The notes under the pieces were generated by a model. The model saw nothing but the letters and a program-made list of their open reading frames with translations, was not told the DNA's origin and ran no database searches. Made by a program: the position numbers and the translations under genes. 64,000 nt of DNA from Schumannella luteola (GTDB lineage Bacteria; Actinomycetota; Actinomycetes; Actinomycetales; Microbacteriaceae): the NCBI RefSeq assembly GCF_013408685.1, contig NZ_JACBZY010000001.1, forward strand, positions 496,001 through 560,000, given 5' to 3'. Each line of letters begins with the position of its first letter. Position 1 is the stretch's first letter. Below, piece by piece: positions 8,646 through 17,679 of this stretch.

Positions 8646-9083
8646 GTGGACAACCTCGACTACGGGATCATCGATCTGCTGCGACAGAACGCCCGCGCCG
8701 GGTACGGCGACATCGGCCAGAAGGTGGGCCTCTCGGCGTCCGCGGTGAAGCGGCGCGTCGACCGGCTCGTGGTCGACGGCGTCATCCAGTCGTTCACGAT
8801 CCAGGTCGACCCGGCCGTCGACGGACTCGGAACCGAGGCCTACGTCGAGCTGTTCTGCCGCGGCACCGTGGCTCCGGCCGAGCTGCGGCGCATCCTCTCG
8901 GCCGTGCCCGAGGTCGTGGATGCGGCGACCGTCAGCGGCGATGCCGACGCGATCGTGCGCATCCGCTCGCGCGACATCGCCTCGCTCGAAGACGCGCTCG
9001 AGAAGGTGCGCATCGCCCCGACCGTCGACCACACCCGCTCGGCCATCGTCATGTCGAGGTTGGTCCACCGCGAGGTGGACTAG
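8646..9083 (+). CDS. Lrp/AsnC-family transcriptional regulator
   Basis: A 145-aa feast/famine regulator. The helix-turn-helix is in YGDIGQKVGLSASAVKRRVD (about residues 20-39), and the rest is an alpha/beta RAM ligand-binding domain ending with the usual TVDHTRSAIVMSRLV-type strand. Members sense amino acids and act on amino-acid or polyamine genes. It starts with GTG and has no clear ribosome site. The gene is bracketed by two 70-bp palindromic elements in the same orientation. Effector and targets cannot be read from the sequence. Confidence 0.9.
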   Translation: MDNLDYGIIDLLRQNARAGYGDIGQKVGLSASAVKRRVDRLVVDGVIQSFTIQVDPAVDGLGTEAYVELFCRGTVAPAELRRILSAVPEVVDAATVSGDADAIVRIRSRDIASLEDALEKVRIAPTVDHTRSAIVMSRLVHREVD

Positions 9084-9102
9084 AAAGCACCTCACCGCGA
9101 GG

Positions 9103-9172
9103 CTCCGCGAGAGTACGCAGTCTGCGGGCCGGACGCGGCGTGTCGCGGCGCAAAGTGCGTACTCTCACGGAG
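9103..9172. repeat. 70-bp palindromic element B
   Basis: Seventeen-base terminal inverted repeats (9103-9119 and 9156-9172, 16 of 17 paired) starting CTCCGCGAGAGTACGCA. The core GGCGTGTCGC is at 9137-9146. It is a sister copy of element A, differing mainly in the middle left part. Confidence 0.8.
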
Positions 9173-9206
9173 AACGGGATCGCGGGTGCGAATCCCGATG
9201 CGGGGC

Positions 9207-9866
9207 TCAGGCCGCGAGACGCTCCGCGGTGCGTGCCGCGAGGAACCGGCCGTGCTCGGCCGCCTTCGCCTCGGCGCGGTCGGCGAGGTCCTTGGCGAGG
9301 TCGGTGAACTGGTCGAGGGCGGGGTTGACGCCGACGAGGGTGAACTCGCGCTGCACGACCTGGAGGTCGAGACCCCAGACGTCGCCGAGCACGCGCTCGA
9401 TCCATCCGGTGGAGTGGTCCCAGCCGGCACGCGGGGTGCCCTCGCTGTAGTTGCCGCCGAGAACCGTGGCGACGACGGCGGGCTTGCCCTTGAGCAGCTC
9501 GCTGCCCGGCCCGAGGCGCGGGTCGGCGATGGCCAGGTCGACCCAGGTCTTGAAGTGCTGCGAAGGGCCGAAGTTGTACAGCGGAACGGCGAAGAGCAGC
9601 GCCTCGGCGTCGACGAGCTCGTCGACGATCTCGGCGGCAAGCGCGACGGCCTCGTTCTGCTCGGCGGTGCGCGCCTCCTCGGGGGTCCACGATGCGGTCA
9701 CCGCGTTCGACCAGGCGGTGGCGGGCACCGGATCGACGCCGATGTGGCGGGTGGTGACGGTCGCGTCGGGGTGCTCGCGGCGCCACTCGGCCTCGACGAT
9801 GTCGCCGAGCGCGCGGCTCGCGGAGCCCTCGGTGCGAATGCTGGCGTCCAGTCGGAACAGGGACAT
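9207..9866 (-). CDS. azoR: FMN-dependent NADH:quinone/azo oxidoreductase
   Basis: A flavodoxin-fold reductase of the AzoR type, expected to reduce quinones or azo compounds with NAD(P)H in the cytoplasm. It opens with LFRLDASIRTEGSASR, the FMN phosphate-binding segment, and has the hallmark VPLYNFGPSQHFKTWVDL (about residues 94-111) plus VLGGNYSEG near the middle. The 219-aa length is normal. I placed the start at ATG 9864-9866, preceded by GAGGAG; a longer frame runs into the promoter of the divergent HxlR gene. That arrangement is typical of a HxlR-type redox or electrophile sensor controlling its neighbour. Confidence 0.88.
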   Translation of the reverse strand: MSLFRLDASIRTEGSASRALGDIVEAEWRREHPDATVTTRHIGVDPVPATAWSNAVTASWTPEEARTAEQNEAVALAAEIVDELVDAEALLFAVPLYNFGPSQHFKTWVDLAIADPRLGPGSELLKGKPAVVATVLGGNYSEGTPRAGWDHSTGWIERVLGDVWGLDLQVVQREFTLVGVNPALDQFTDLAKDLADRAEAKAAEHGRFLAARTAERLAA

Positions 9867-9985
9867 GGGGGTGATCTCCTCGATCGGCTCGTGCGCCGGG
9901 CGGCCTGCCGCGTGCGCTTCGTTTCCCGGTGTCGCTTCTGAAAAACTAGCGACTCGCGGAACGGTAGCACAGGTACACTCGGCGC

Positions 9986-10420
9986 ATGGCCACCACGTCG
10001 ACGACCCGATCCGCGAGCGCGCACAGCGCCGCGGCCGCCGGGGTCGATGACGCAACCGCCCCCGCATCCGGCCTCGAGACGCTGCGCGAGACCGGCGATG
10101 TGCAGCGCTGCGACGCGGCGCTCGTGAGCGCCTTCGGCGTTCTCGGCAAGCGCTGGAACGGCATGATCCTCGCGGTGCTCGGCCACCAGACGCTCGGCTT
10201 CGCCGAGCTGCGCCGCGGCATCGGCGCGATCAGCGACTCGATGCTCAGCGACCGCCTCGGCGACCTGACCTCACTCGGCCTGATCGAGCGCCAGGTGGAT
10301 GCGGGCCCGCCCGTGTCGGTCACCTACCGCCTCACCGAGGCCGGCTGCCGTCTCGTGCCCGTGCTCGACCAGCTCGGTGACTGGGCCCGCGACAACCTCC
10401 CGCGCCCCGAGGGCCACTAG
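9986..10420 (+). CDS. HxlR-family transcriptional regulator
   Basis: A small winged-helix regulator. The conserved cysteine followed by the DNA-binding core is seen in RCDAALVSAFGVLGKRWNGMIL (first 18 shown here as landmarks from residue 40), then FAELRRGIGAISDSMLSDRL and a wing with SVTYRLTEAG. HxlR proteins often respond to aldehydes, quinones or disulfide stress through the N-terminal cysteine. TACACT at 9974-9979 could be its -10, giving a nearly leaderless transcript. The divergent azoreductase is the likely target. Confidence 0.9.
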   Translation: MATTSTTRSASAHSAAAAGVDDATAPASGLETLRETGDVQRCDAALVSAFGVLGKRWNGMILAVLGHQTLGFAELRRGIGAISDSMLSDRLGDLTSLGLIERQVDAGPPVSVTYRLTEAGCRLVPVLDQLGDWARDNLPRPEGH

Positions 10421-10453
10421 CCCAGATCCGGACGGCGCAGGCCGCGGGACGGG

Positions 10454-11791
10454 TCAGGCGCTGACGCGCGCCGCCCGACCCAGCGCCACGACCAGCGGGA
10501 TGCCTGTCGCGAGTGCGATCACGCTGATGACCGCCGCGAAGCCCGTGAGCGCCGCGACGAGCGAGACCGACAGCGTCGCAACGCCGATGCCGACGACCGG
10601 GATCGTCAGGCCGATGTAGCCGAGCAGGAAGATGCCGGCGAGCACCTCGCCGCGGTGCGCCGCATCCGCCAGCGATCCGGCCACGGCGAGCGCCGACTTG
10701 AACAGCACGCCCGAGCCGGCGCCGCCGATGACGCCGCCGACGAGGAACGCGACGAGCGAGCCGCCCGTCGCGACGACCGTCGTGAGCACCGCGAGCCCGA
10801 CGACGAACAGCGCGACGCCGAGGCCGACCTGGGCGCGCAGGCCGAGCGGACGCACCGCGACCTGCGCGAGCGCGGCCGCCGCGAAGGCCGCGAACACGAC
10901 GGCGCCGGATGCGGCCCGCGAGGCGATGTGCAGCTCACCGCCGACGAACGAGGGCACGAGCGAGGTGAACAGGCCGAGCACCGCGAAGCCGGCGAAGGCG
11001 ATGCCGCCGGCGAGCAGGAAGCGTCCGCGGCTTCCGGCGGGAACGCGCACGCGCTGCGGGCGGTAGGGCTCGCGGATGTGCGGGATGCGCGCCGTCTCGG
11101 GCACGACGGCCACGGCGACCAGGGCGAGCAGCAGCAGCACGACGAAGACGACGAACGGCGTGACGAGCGGACCCGGAGCCCACTGGGCCAGCATCCCGGC
11201 CACGACCGCGCCGACGCCGAAGCCGCCGAGGTTGGCGACGCCGGAGACGATCTGGCCGCGCACCGGGCTCGCGTCGGGGCGCGAGCCGAGGTGCAGGTCG
11301 AGCAGGTGCGCGGTCATGGTCGCGGTCGCCATGCCGATGCCCAGACCCGAGACGACGCGCGCCGTGATGAGCCCGGCGAGATCGGGCCAGACGAGGAAGA
11401 TGCCGGCCGAGACGAGCTCGAGCACGATCGCCGGGATGAGCAGCCGGCGCCGGCCGAGCGTGTCGCCCAGGTGCCCGGCGAGGAAGAGGCTGACGACGAC
11501 GCCGGCCGCGTAGGCGGCGAAGGCGATCGTGATCGAGAAGGTCGTGAAGCCGTCGCGCTGCTGGTACAGCGACCAGAGGGTCGTCGGCACGGTCGTGTAG
11601 GCCATGATCACGAGGAACGTGACCGCTCCGAGCCAGAAGCCGGTTCCGTGCGAGACCTTGCCGGGGCGGGGCGTGCGGAAGGCCGGAGCGGGTGCGGCAG
11701 GCGAAGCGGATGCGGGCGCGGCGAAGTCGTCCGGCGCGAGGGTCGCTCCGTCGGGAAGCGGGCGGGTGAGGTCGAGGGACTCGGTAGGCAC
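10454..11791 (-). CDS. MFS transporter
   Basis: A major facilitator with about twelve membrane segments. Motif A-like GHLGDTLGRRRLLI follows the second helix, and a Gly-rich GLGIGMATATMTAHLLD lies in helix five. It probably exports a drug or small metabolite. I placed the start at GTG 11789-11791, which has a GAGGAGAGG ribosome site; a TTG 36 bases upstream is also in frame. The N-terminal 45 residues are Ala/Pro-rich and cytoplasmic. It is divergent from a LysR gene, the likely regulator. Substrate unknown. Confidence 0.88.
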   Translation of the reverse strand: MPTESLDLTRPLPDGATLAPDDFAAPASASPAAPAPAFRTPRPGKVSHGTGFWLGAVTFLVIMAYTTVPTTLWSLYQQRDGFTTFSITIAFAAYAAGVVVSLFLAGHLGDTLGRRRLLIPAIVLELVSAGIFLVWPDLAGLITARVVSGLGIGMATATMTAHLLDLHLGSRPDASPVRGQIVSGVANLGGFGVGAVVAGMLAQWAPGPLVTPFVVFVVLLLLALVAVAVVPETARIPHIREPYRPQRVRVPAGSRGRFLLAGGIAFAGFAVLGLFTSLVPSFVGGELHIASRAASGAVVFAAFAAAALAQVAVRPLGLRAQVGLGVALFVVGLAVLTTVVATGGSLVAFLVGGVIGGAGSGVLFKSALAVAGSLADAAHRGEVLAGIFLLGYIGLTIPVVGIGVATLSVSLVAALTGFAAVISVIALATGIPLVVALGRAARVSA

Positions 11792-11845
11792 GAAGCCAAG
11801 ATCCTCTCCTCGATTGCGCAAGTCCAACGCTCAGTTTCGATCTGA

Positions 11846-11871
11846 TTCAGCAGCATCCACGATCAATTGCT
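11846..11871. promoter_or_regulatory. Candidate LysR operator in divergent region
   Basis: CAGCA and TGCTG half-sites separated by about 16 bases lie between the MFS and LysR genes, in a locally AT-richer stretch. The position suits a LysR-type binding site. Inference. Confidence 0.25.
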
Positions 11872-11886
11872 GTGAGACTCGCTCCC

Positions 11887-12777
11887 ATGGATCGCCGCCA
11901 GCTCGAGGTCTTCGCCGCCGTCGCCCGCACCGGCAGCTTCACCCGCGCCGCCGCCGAGCTGCACCTCGTGCAGTCGGCGGTCTCGGCCACCGTCGCCGCG
12001 CTCGAAGCCGACCTCGGCGAGCGCCTGTTCGAGCGCACCACCCGACGCGTGCAGCCGACGGCCGCGGGTCGGGCGCTGCTGCCCCACGCGACGGGCATCC
12101 TCGACTCCTTCCAGAGCGCGCGGGATGTGGTCGAGGCCGTCGGCGGCGGACTCTCGGGCACCGTGCGCATCGGCTACATGACCAACGTGACGCTCTTCGA
12201 CATCCCGGCGCTGCTCGGCCGCTTCACCGTCGACCACCCGGGCGTCGCGCTGCGGCTGACCCCCGCGCCGACCGGGACGGCCGGGCTCGCCGAAGGGCTG
12301 CTCGCGGGCGACTTCGACGTCGCCTTCCTCTCGGCGACCGCCGTCGACCAGCCGCGGCTCGACGTGCACGTGCTCGCCGAGTCGCCGCTCGGTCTCGCGG
12401 TGCCGCGCGGGCACGAGCTCGACGGCCGCAGGCGCATCCGCTTCGCCGACACGGTCGGGCTGCGGTCGGTCGACTTCATCCGCGGCTTCGGCTCGCGCGA
12501 GCTCGTCGAGGTCGAGCTGCGCCGCCGCGGGCTGCGGCGCGAGGTGCAGTTCGAGACGAGCGACATGAACGACGTGCTCGCGCTCATCCGCAACGGACTC
12601 GGCGTCGGCTTCGTGCCGCGCTATCTGGTCGAGGACGACGCGGCGGTGCACTGGATCGCGCTGCAGGATGCGGACTTCGCGCTGCGCGTGAGCGTCGCGA
12701 CCGCCCGGGAGCGGCCGCTCGGCGCGGCCGCCGCGCGCCTCGCCGATCTGGCCCGCGCATCCGCCTCGACCGCCTGA
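11887..12777 (+). CDS. LysR-family transcriptional regulator
   Basis: The N-terminus MDRRQLEVFAAVARTGSF begins a standard LysR helix-turn-helix continuing through TRAAAELHLVQSAVSATVAA and LFERTTRRVQPT. The C-terminal part is a periplasmic-binding-like effector domain with GTVRIGYMTN. ATG at 11887 gives 296 aa with the canonical start; GTG at 11872 is also possible. It is divergent from an MFS exporter and probably controls it. Effector unknown. Confidence 0.92.
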   Translation: MDRRQLEVFAAVARTGSFTRAAAELHLVQSAVSATVAALEADLGERLFERTTRRVQPTAAGRALLPHATGILDSFQSARDVVEAVGGGLSGTVRIGYMTNVTLFDIPALLGRFTVDHPGVALRLTPAPTGTAGLAEGLLAGDFDVAFLSATAVDQPRLDVHVLAESPLGLAVPRGHELDGRRRIRFADTVGLRSVDFIRGFGSRELVEVELRRRGLRREVQFETSDMNDVLALIRNGLGVGFVPRYLVEDDAAVHWIALQDADFALRVSVATARERPLGAAAARLADLARASASTA

Positions 12778-13075
12778 GTCCGAGCGGGCACGCGGGGGTG
12801 AGGTGCGGATCCGGTCGCGATCGCGAGCGATACCGGCCGAGAAGGCAGGTCGGCGCGCACGGACACCGCGATCCCCTCCGACCGCGCGGGCGATCTCGAC
12901 GCGACGACTCCACGACCACGCGGCCGTCGGATGCCCGCTTCGCGCCGGGTGCGCCCGGGTGCGAGGGGGACACGTGCCGACAGACCGTCGAGTCCGCCCC
13001 AGGGCTGGGGATTCAGCTGTACGTACATCCGGGTGAGGGTTATCCCGGAGGGGCCGAGAGATAGGGGACTCGACC
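12778..13075. other. Intergenic region without a recognisable gene
   Basis: 298 bases between the LysR gene and an unknown membrane protein. I see a perfect 12-bp palindrome TCGCGATCGCGA at 12815-12826 and a 10-bp palindrome TGTACGTACA at 13018-13027, the latter about 50 bases before the next gene and a possible regulator site. No convincing ORF or RNA. Confidence 0.5.
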
Positions 13076-13759
13076 ATGGACGTCACCAGCCCAGACGACC
13101 GCAGCAAGGCCAGCACGACCGGGGTTCGGGGGAACCACGTCGCGCACCGCACGACCAGCACCGCCAGCACGACCAGCACGACCAGCAGCACCGCCGAGAG
13201 CGATTCGGGCGCCCTCGTCGAGCACCACGCCGCCGTGAGGGACGGCAGCGCGCACGACACCGTCACGATCGACACCATGGCGTTCGACAGCGCGCTGACC
13301 GACGCCGACCTGGCCTTCCTCGCCGGCGCCGAGATCGGCGCCGCCGTCGCACACGGCGCACGCCGCGCATCCACCGCGACCGCCACGCTCGACAGCGCCC
13401 TCGACCACGCCGTCGACGTCGTGCCGCTGCCGCCCGCACCGCCGGTTCCGCCGCTGCGCTACGGCCACCTGGTGTGGTCGATCCTCGTCGCCGCGCTCGT
13501 ATGGTGCTTCGCCTACATCCACGCCTTCGAGCCGGGCTGCGTGCCCGACGCGCTCGGCTGCACGGCCGGCCCCGCACCCAGCCTGCTCGACGTGCCGGGC
13601 GTGGCGATGGTCGTCGCCGGCATCATCGGCGCCGGCACGATCGGCCTGGCCCCGTGGACCCGCAATCGCGGCCTCCGCGCCGTCGTCGCGGTCTCGCTCG
13701 GCGCGCTCATGATCGGCGGCGGTCTGCTCGCCCTGAGCCAGCTCGGCCTGCTCGGCTGA
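13076..13759 (+). CDS. Membrane protein of unknown function
   Basis: I do not recognise this family. The first 60 residues are Ser/Thr-rich (many TS and TT repeats), followed by a helical segment to about residue 110 and a Pro-rich spacer VPLPPAPPVPP. Three probable membrane helices follow: HLVWSILVAALVWCFAY, VAMVVAGIIGAGTIGLA and VVAVSLGALMIGGGLLAL. Two cysteines in the loop after helix one (GCVPDALGC) could form a disulfide outside the cell. ATG at 13076 is preceded by a weak AGATAGGGG. A later start is possible. Confidence 0.65.
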   Translation: MDVTSPDDRSKASTTGVRGNHVAHRTTSTASTTSTTSSTAESDSGALVEHHAAVRDGSAHDTVTIDTMAFDSALTDADLAFLAGAEIGAAVAHGARRASTATATLDSALDHAVDVVPLPPAPPVPPLRYGHLVWSILVAALVWCFAYIHAFEPGCVPDALGCTAGPAPSLLDVPGVAMVVAGIIGAGTIGLAPWTRNRGLRAVVAVSLGALMIGGGLLALSQLGLLG

Positions 13760-13788
13760 GGCACGACGCCGCGCCGCAGCATCCCCTG

Positions 13789-13856
13789 CACGCTGACCGC
13801 GGCCGCCGACCCTCCGGGGGCTCTCCGGATGCGGGTCGACGGCCGCGGTCAGCGTG
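13789..13856. repeat. Long hairpin I between convergent genes
   Basis: Arms of 24 bp with one mismatch (13789-13812 and 13833-13856) enclose a 20-base loop. It separates convergent genes and can act as a bidirectional terminator. Its 68-bp size matches the palindromic elements elsewhere in the window, but it has no TGTCGC core. Confidence 0.7.
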
Positions 13857-13893
13857 GCACGGCCGGCTGGACGGCTGACCGGCGCGGCTCCTC

Positions 13894-14451
13894 TCAGGCG
13901 GCGAGCGCCGCGTGCTCACGCAGAGCGTCAGCGGCCCGCTCGAAGACCTCGTCGGGATCGCCCGACGCATCCAGCTCGACGATCGCGCCGCGGTAGTGCT
14001 CCACCAGCTCCGCCTCGTGAGCGGACCAGACGGCGAGCCGGGCGCGCACCGTCTCGGGGGCGTCGTCGGCGCGGCCCCGGCTGAGCAGCCGCTCGACCAG
14101 CTGGGCCTCGGGGATGCGGAACCGCAGCACCGCATCCACTCCCGCCGCCCGGCGGACCAGGAACTCGTCGAGGATGCGCGCCTGCGCGATCGTGCGCGGG
14201 TAGCCGTCGAGCACGAAGCCGCCGAGCGAGGCACGGAGGGCTCCGGTGACGAGCGGGGTGATCAGCTCGTCGGGCACCAGCTCGCCGCGGCCCATGATCT
14301 GGGCGAGGTGCGCGCCCATCCCGGTTCCCGTGGAGGCCTCGACCCGCAGCAGGTCGCCGAGCGCGACGTGGGGCGCACCCAGGAGGCGCGCGAGGCGCGG
14401 CCCCTGGGTGCCCTTGCCCGAGCCGGGGGCTCCGAGCAGCAGCACGCGCAT
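13894..14451 (-). CDS. Adenylate kinase-like nucleoside monophosphate kinase
   Basis: A 185-aa kinase that transfers a phosphate from ATP to AMP or another NMP. The P-loop is GAPGSGKGTQ (residues 7-16), the NMP-binding segment contains LGDLLR and the motif GGFVLDGYPRTIAQA is intact. It is a short-type enzyme: the LID is reduced to RGRADDAPETV. Its ATG overlaps the aceB stop (TGATG), so it is translationally coupled to malate synthase. In actinobacteria the housekeeping adk usually sits in the ribosomal spc operon after secY, so this is probably a paralogue dedicated to acetate growth, where acetyl-CoA synthetase makes AMP. That role is inference. Confidence 0.85.
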   Translation of the reverse strand: MRVLLLGAPGSGKGTQGPRLARLLGAPHVALGDLLRVEASTGTGMGAHLAQIMGRGELVPDELITPLVTGALRASLGGFVLDGYPRTIAQARILDEFLVRRAAGVDAVLRFRIPEAQLVERLLSRGRADDAPETVRARLAVWSAHEAELVEHYRGAIVELDASGDPDEVFERAADALREHAALAA

Positions 14452-16172
14452 CACGCCGCCGCCTCGGATCCGACGAGCTCCTCGGCCTGCGCCGCGCGCC
14501 GCACCGCCGCCGAGTCGGACGAGCGCGGACCGCGCGCCTCCGGCTCGATGAGGAACTGCGTGTAGGCGGGGATCGTCAGGAAGGTCGGGAAGTCGTCGCT
14601 GAGCGTGACCTCGCGCACGACCTGCGCGGCCTCCTCCCAGCGCGACCCGTCCGATCCGCCGGCCGACGCCGACGCCGACGCCGAGTGCGACGCGAGCGCC
14701 GCATCCAGCAGCCCGCCCACGTGCTCGCGGGTCACCCGGGTGCCCTCCGCTGTCACGATGCCCTGACGGATCCACTGCCACAGCTGCGAGCGGCTGATCT
14801 CGGCCGTCGCCGCGTCTTCCATGAGGCCGTCGATCGCCGCGGCGCCGACGCCGCGAAGCCACGACTCGAGGTAGCGCAGGGCGATCGACACGTTCGCGGC
14901 GACGCCGGCGTCGGTCACGGCCGCGTCGAGCGAGCGCACGTCGGTCAGGTCGGCGGCGGTCACCCGCACGTCGGGGCGCTGGCGGTCGAGCTGGTTCGGG
15001 CGCTCGCCGAGCACCGCGTCGAACTCGGCCTGCGCCGTCGCCACGAGGTCGGGATGCGCGACCCAGGTGCCGTCGAAGCCGTCGCCGGCCTCGCGGCTCT
15101 TGTCGGCCGCGACCGCGTCGAGGGCACGCGCGGTCGCCTCGGCATCCCGTCGGTTGGGGATGAAGGCGCTCATGCCGCCGATCGCGTGCGCCCCGCGCCG
15201 GTGGCAGGTGGCGACGAGCAGCTCGGTGTAGGCCCGCATGAACGGCACCGTCATGGTGACCTTCGAGCGGTCGGGCAGGGTGAACGTCGCCCCGCGGCCG
15301 CGGAAGTTCTTGATGATCGAGAAGATGTAGTCCCAGCGACCGGCGTTGAGTCCGGCGCAGTGGTCGCGCAGCTCGTAGAGGATCTCCTCCATCTCGAACG
15401 CCGCCGTGATCGTCTCGATCAGCACGGTTGCGCGGATCGTGCCGTGCTCGATGCCGAGCTCGCCCTCCGCGAGGGTGAACACGTCATCCCACAGCCGCGC
15501 CTCGAGGTGGTTCTCGGTCTTCGCGAGGTAGAAGTACGGCCCGCGACCCCGGGCGATCAGCTCGGCGGCGTTGTGGAAGAAGTACAGCCCGAAGTCGACG
15601 AGCGAGCCGGATGCCGGCGAGGCCTGCCCGGTGCGGTCGATGTAGCGCAGGTGCTTCTCGGCCAGGTGCCAGCCGCGCGGACGCATCACGATCGTCGGCG
15701 TCTCGGCATCCGGGCGCAGCGCGTAGCTCTTGCCCTCGGCCGAGGTGAAGTCGATCTGGCGGCGGATCGCGTCGCGCAGGCTCAGCTGGCCGTTGATCAC
15801 GTTGAACCAGGTGGGGCTCGTGGCGTCCTCCTGGTCGGCGAGCCAGACCTTCGCGCCCGAGTTGAGCGCGTTGATCGTCATCTTGCGATCGGTGGGTCCG
15901 GTGATCTCGACGCGGCGGTCGTGCAGGCGCGGGCCGGCTCCGGCGACGCGCCAGGTCGGGTCCTCCCGGATCGCCCGGGTCGACTCGAGGAAGCGCAGGT
16001 CGCGGCCGTTGTCGATGTCGCTGCGGGTGCGCATCCGCTCGGCCAGGCGCTCGTGTCGGCGGCCGGCGAAGGCATCGTGCAGCAGGGTGAGGAAGCGCAG
16101 GGCCTCCGGGGTCAGGATCTCGTCGAAGCGCTCGTGCTGGGGCCCGAGCACCTCGATGCGCGAGGTGGTCAT
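14451..16172 (-). CDS. aceB: Malate synthase A
   Basis: Condenses glyoxylate with acetyl-CoA to malate, second step of the glyoxylate shunt. The 573-aa length and the sequence match the malate synthase A type: EITGPTDRKMTINALNSGA near residue 85, WLADQEDATSPTW, then IVMRPRGWHLAEKHL and WDYIFSIIKNF. The C-terminal GGMSAFIPNRRD is also typical. The extreme C-terminus has an added Ser/Ala-rich stretch before the last helix. ATG at 16170-16172 follows GAAGGAG. It is 29 bases after aceA and overlaps the adenylate kinase start. Confidence 0.95.
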   Translation of the reverse strand: MTTSRIEVLGPQHERFDEILTPEALRFLTLLHDAFAGRRHERLAERMRTRSDIDNGRDLRFLESTRAIREDPTWRVAGAGPRLHDRRVEITGPTDRKMTINALNSGAKVWLADQEDATSPTWFNVINGQLSLRDAIRRQIDFTSAEGKSYALRPDAETPTIVMRPRGWHLAEKHLRYIDRTGQASPASGSLVDFGLYFFHNAAELIARGRGPYFYLAKTENHLEARLWDDVFTLAEGELGIEHGTIRATVLIETITAAFEMEEILYELRDHCAGLNAGRWDYIFSIIKNFRGRGATFTLPDRSKVTMTVPFMRAYTELLVATCHRRGAHAIGGMSAFIPNRRDAEATARALDAVAADKSREAGDGFDGTWVAHPDLVATAQAEFDAVLGERPNQLDRQRPDVRVTAADLTDVRSLDAAVTDAGVAANVSIALRYLESWLRGVGAAAIDGLMEDAATAEISRSQLWQWIRQGIVTAEGTRVTREHVGGLLDAALASHSASASASAGGSDGSRWEEAAQVVREVTLSDDFPTFLTIPAYTQFLIEPEARGPRSSDSAAVRRAAQAEELVGSEAAA

Positions 16173-16201
16173 GATCGTCTCCTTCAGGGTGGATGCGCGG
16201 C

Positions 16202-17521
16202 TCAGTGGAACTGCGCGGTCTCGGTGGAGCCGACGAGGGCGAGGGTGGCCGAGTCGGGGTTGAGGGCGGTGGAGACGCGGTCGAAGTAGCCGGTGCCCAC
16301 CTCCCGCTGGTGTTTGGTCGCGGTGTAGCCGCGAGCCTCGGCCGCGAACTCGGCCTCCTGCAGCTCCACGTACGCGCTCATCTGGCGGTCGCGGTAGCCG
16401 GAGGCGAGCTCGAACATCCCGTGGTTGACGGAGTGGAAGCCGGCCAGGGTGATGAACTGGAAGGCGTAGCCCATCGCCGACAGCTCGCGCTGGAAACTCG
16501 CGATGGTGTCGTCGTCGAGGTGGCGCTTCCAGTTGAAGCTGGGCGAGCAGTTGTAGGCGAGCTTCTTGCCGGGGAACTCGGCGTGGATGCTCTCGGCGAA
16601 GGTGCGCGCGAGCTCGAGGTCGGGCTCCGCCGACTCGACCCAGAGCAGGTCGGCGTAGGGCGCGTAGGCGTGGCCGCGGGCGAGCACCGGTCCGATGCCG
16701 TTCTCGACCTCGTAGAAGCCCTCGGCGGTGCGGGTTCCGGTGAGGAACGGGCGGTCGCGCTCGTCGTGGTCGCTGGTCAGCAGCGTCGCGGCGAGCGAGT
16801 CGGTGCGGGCGATCACGATCGTCGGGGTGCCGGCGACGTCGGCCGCGAGGCGGGCCGCATTGAGGGTGCGGATGTGCTGGCTCGTCGGCACGAGCACCTT
16901 GCCGCCCATGTGCCCGCACTTCTTCTCACTGGCGAGCTGGTCCTCCCAGTGCACGCCGGCGGCGCCGGCCTCGATCATCTGGTGCATGAGCTCGTAGGCG
17001 TTGAGCGGGCCGCCGAAGCCGGCCTCGGCGTCGGCGACGATCGGCGCCATCCAGTCGCGCGCGGCATCCGGGCCGGTTCCGCCCTGCTCGACCTGCGCGG
17101 CGCGCAGCAGCGCGTTGTTGATGCGGCGCACGACGGCGGGAACCGAGTTCGCCGGGTAGAGGCTCTGGTCGGGGTAGGTCTGGCCGCTGAGGTTGGCGTC
17201 GGCGGCGACCTGCCAGCCGGAGAGGTAGATGGCCTTGAGCCCGGCGCGCACCTGCTGCACGGCCTGGTTGCCGGTGAGGGCGCCGAGGGCGTAGGTCCAC
17301 TCGTCAGGATTCTCGCCGTTGGCCTGGATCTGCTCCCACAGCTTCTCGGCGCCGCGCTGGGCGAGCGTGCGCTGCTCGCGCACCGGGCCGCGCAGCTCGA
17401 TGACGTCCTCGGCGGAGTAGTCGCGCTGGATGCCGCTCCAGCGCGCATCCGTCTTCCACTGGGTCTCGAGCTCGGCCGCGGTCTGGGTCTGGTCGCCGGG
17501 GCGGATGCTGTTCTCAGTCAT
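16202..17521 (-). CDS. aceA: Isocitrate lyase
   Basis: Splits isocitrate into glyoxylate and succinate, allowing growth on acetate or fatty acids. The catalytic signature KKCGHMGGK is at residues 200-208 with Cys202 as general acid. Other landmarks are [10 protein letters not shown] and YNCSPSFNW. At 439 aa it is the usual actinobacterial length. ATG at 17519-17521 has an AAGGAG ribosome site. It is first in the aceA-aceB-adenylate kinase operon, divergent from a RamB-like regulator. Confidence 0.97.
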   Translation of the reverse strand: MTENSIRPGDQTQTAAELETQWKTDARWSGIQRDYSAEDVIELRGPVREQRTLAQRGAEKLWEQIQANGENPDEWTYALGALTGNQAVQQVRAGLKAIYLSGWQVAADANLSGQTYPDQSLYPANSVPAVVRRINNALLRAAQVEQGGTGPDAARDWMAPIVADAEAGFGGPLNAYELMHQMIEAGAAGVHWEDQLASEKKCGHMGGKVLVPTSQHIRTLNAARLAADVAGTPTIVIARTDSLAATLLTSDHDERDRPFLTGTRTAEGFYEVENGIGPVLARGHAYAPYADLLWVESAEPDLELARTFAESIHAEFPGKKLAYNCSPSFNWKRHLDDDTIASFQRELSAMGYAFQFITLAGFHSVNHGMFELASGYRDRQMSAYVELQEAEFAAEARGYTATKHQREVGTGYFDRVSTALNPDSATLALVGSTETAQFH

Positions 17522-17618
17522 CGTCGTCTCCTTGCTGCCCGGCGTCGGCGCCGGGTCGGTCTGGTGTGCTGCTGACCTCGACTCTGCGACCCGCGCAACC
17601 GGTCTTCGCCGCATCCAC

Positions 17619-17649
17619 CGCAAGAAAAAGAACGCGATTTCTGATTGCG
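17619..17649. promoter_or_regulatory. Candidate RamB operator between aceA and ramB
   Basis: CGCAAGAAA (17619-17627) and TTTC-TGA-TTGCG (17638-17649) form an interrupted inverted repeat in the only AT-rich stretch of the divergent promoter. RamB sites known from Corynebacterium contain a TTTGCAAA-like core, so this is related but not identical. Inference. Confidence 0.4.
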
Positions 17650-17679
17650 AGAAGAAGGCCGCAGTGGCAGGGTCGCGGC

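Noticed and set aside
9181-9203. CGGGTGCGAATCCCG resembles a tRNA T-arm
   Set aside because: The T-loop has GTGC instead of GTTC and the upstream 70 bases are palindromic element B, so no cloverleaf can form.
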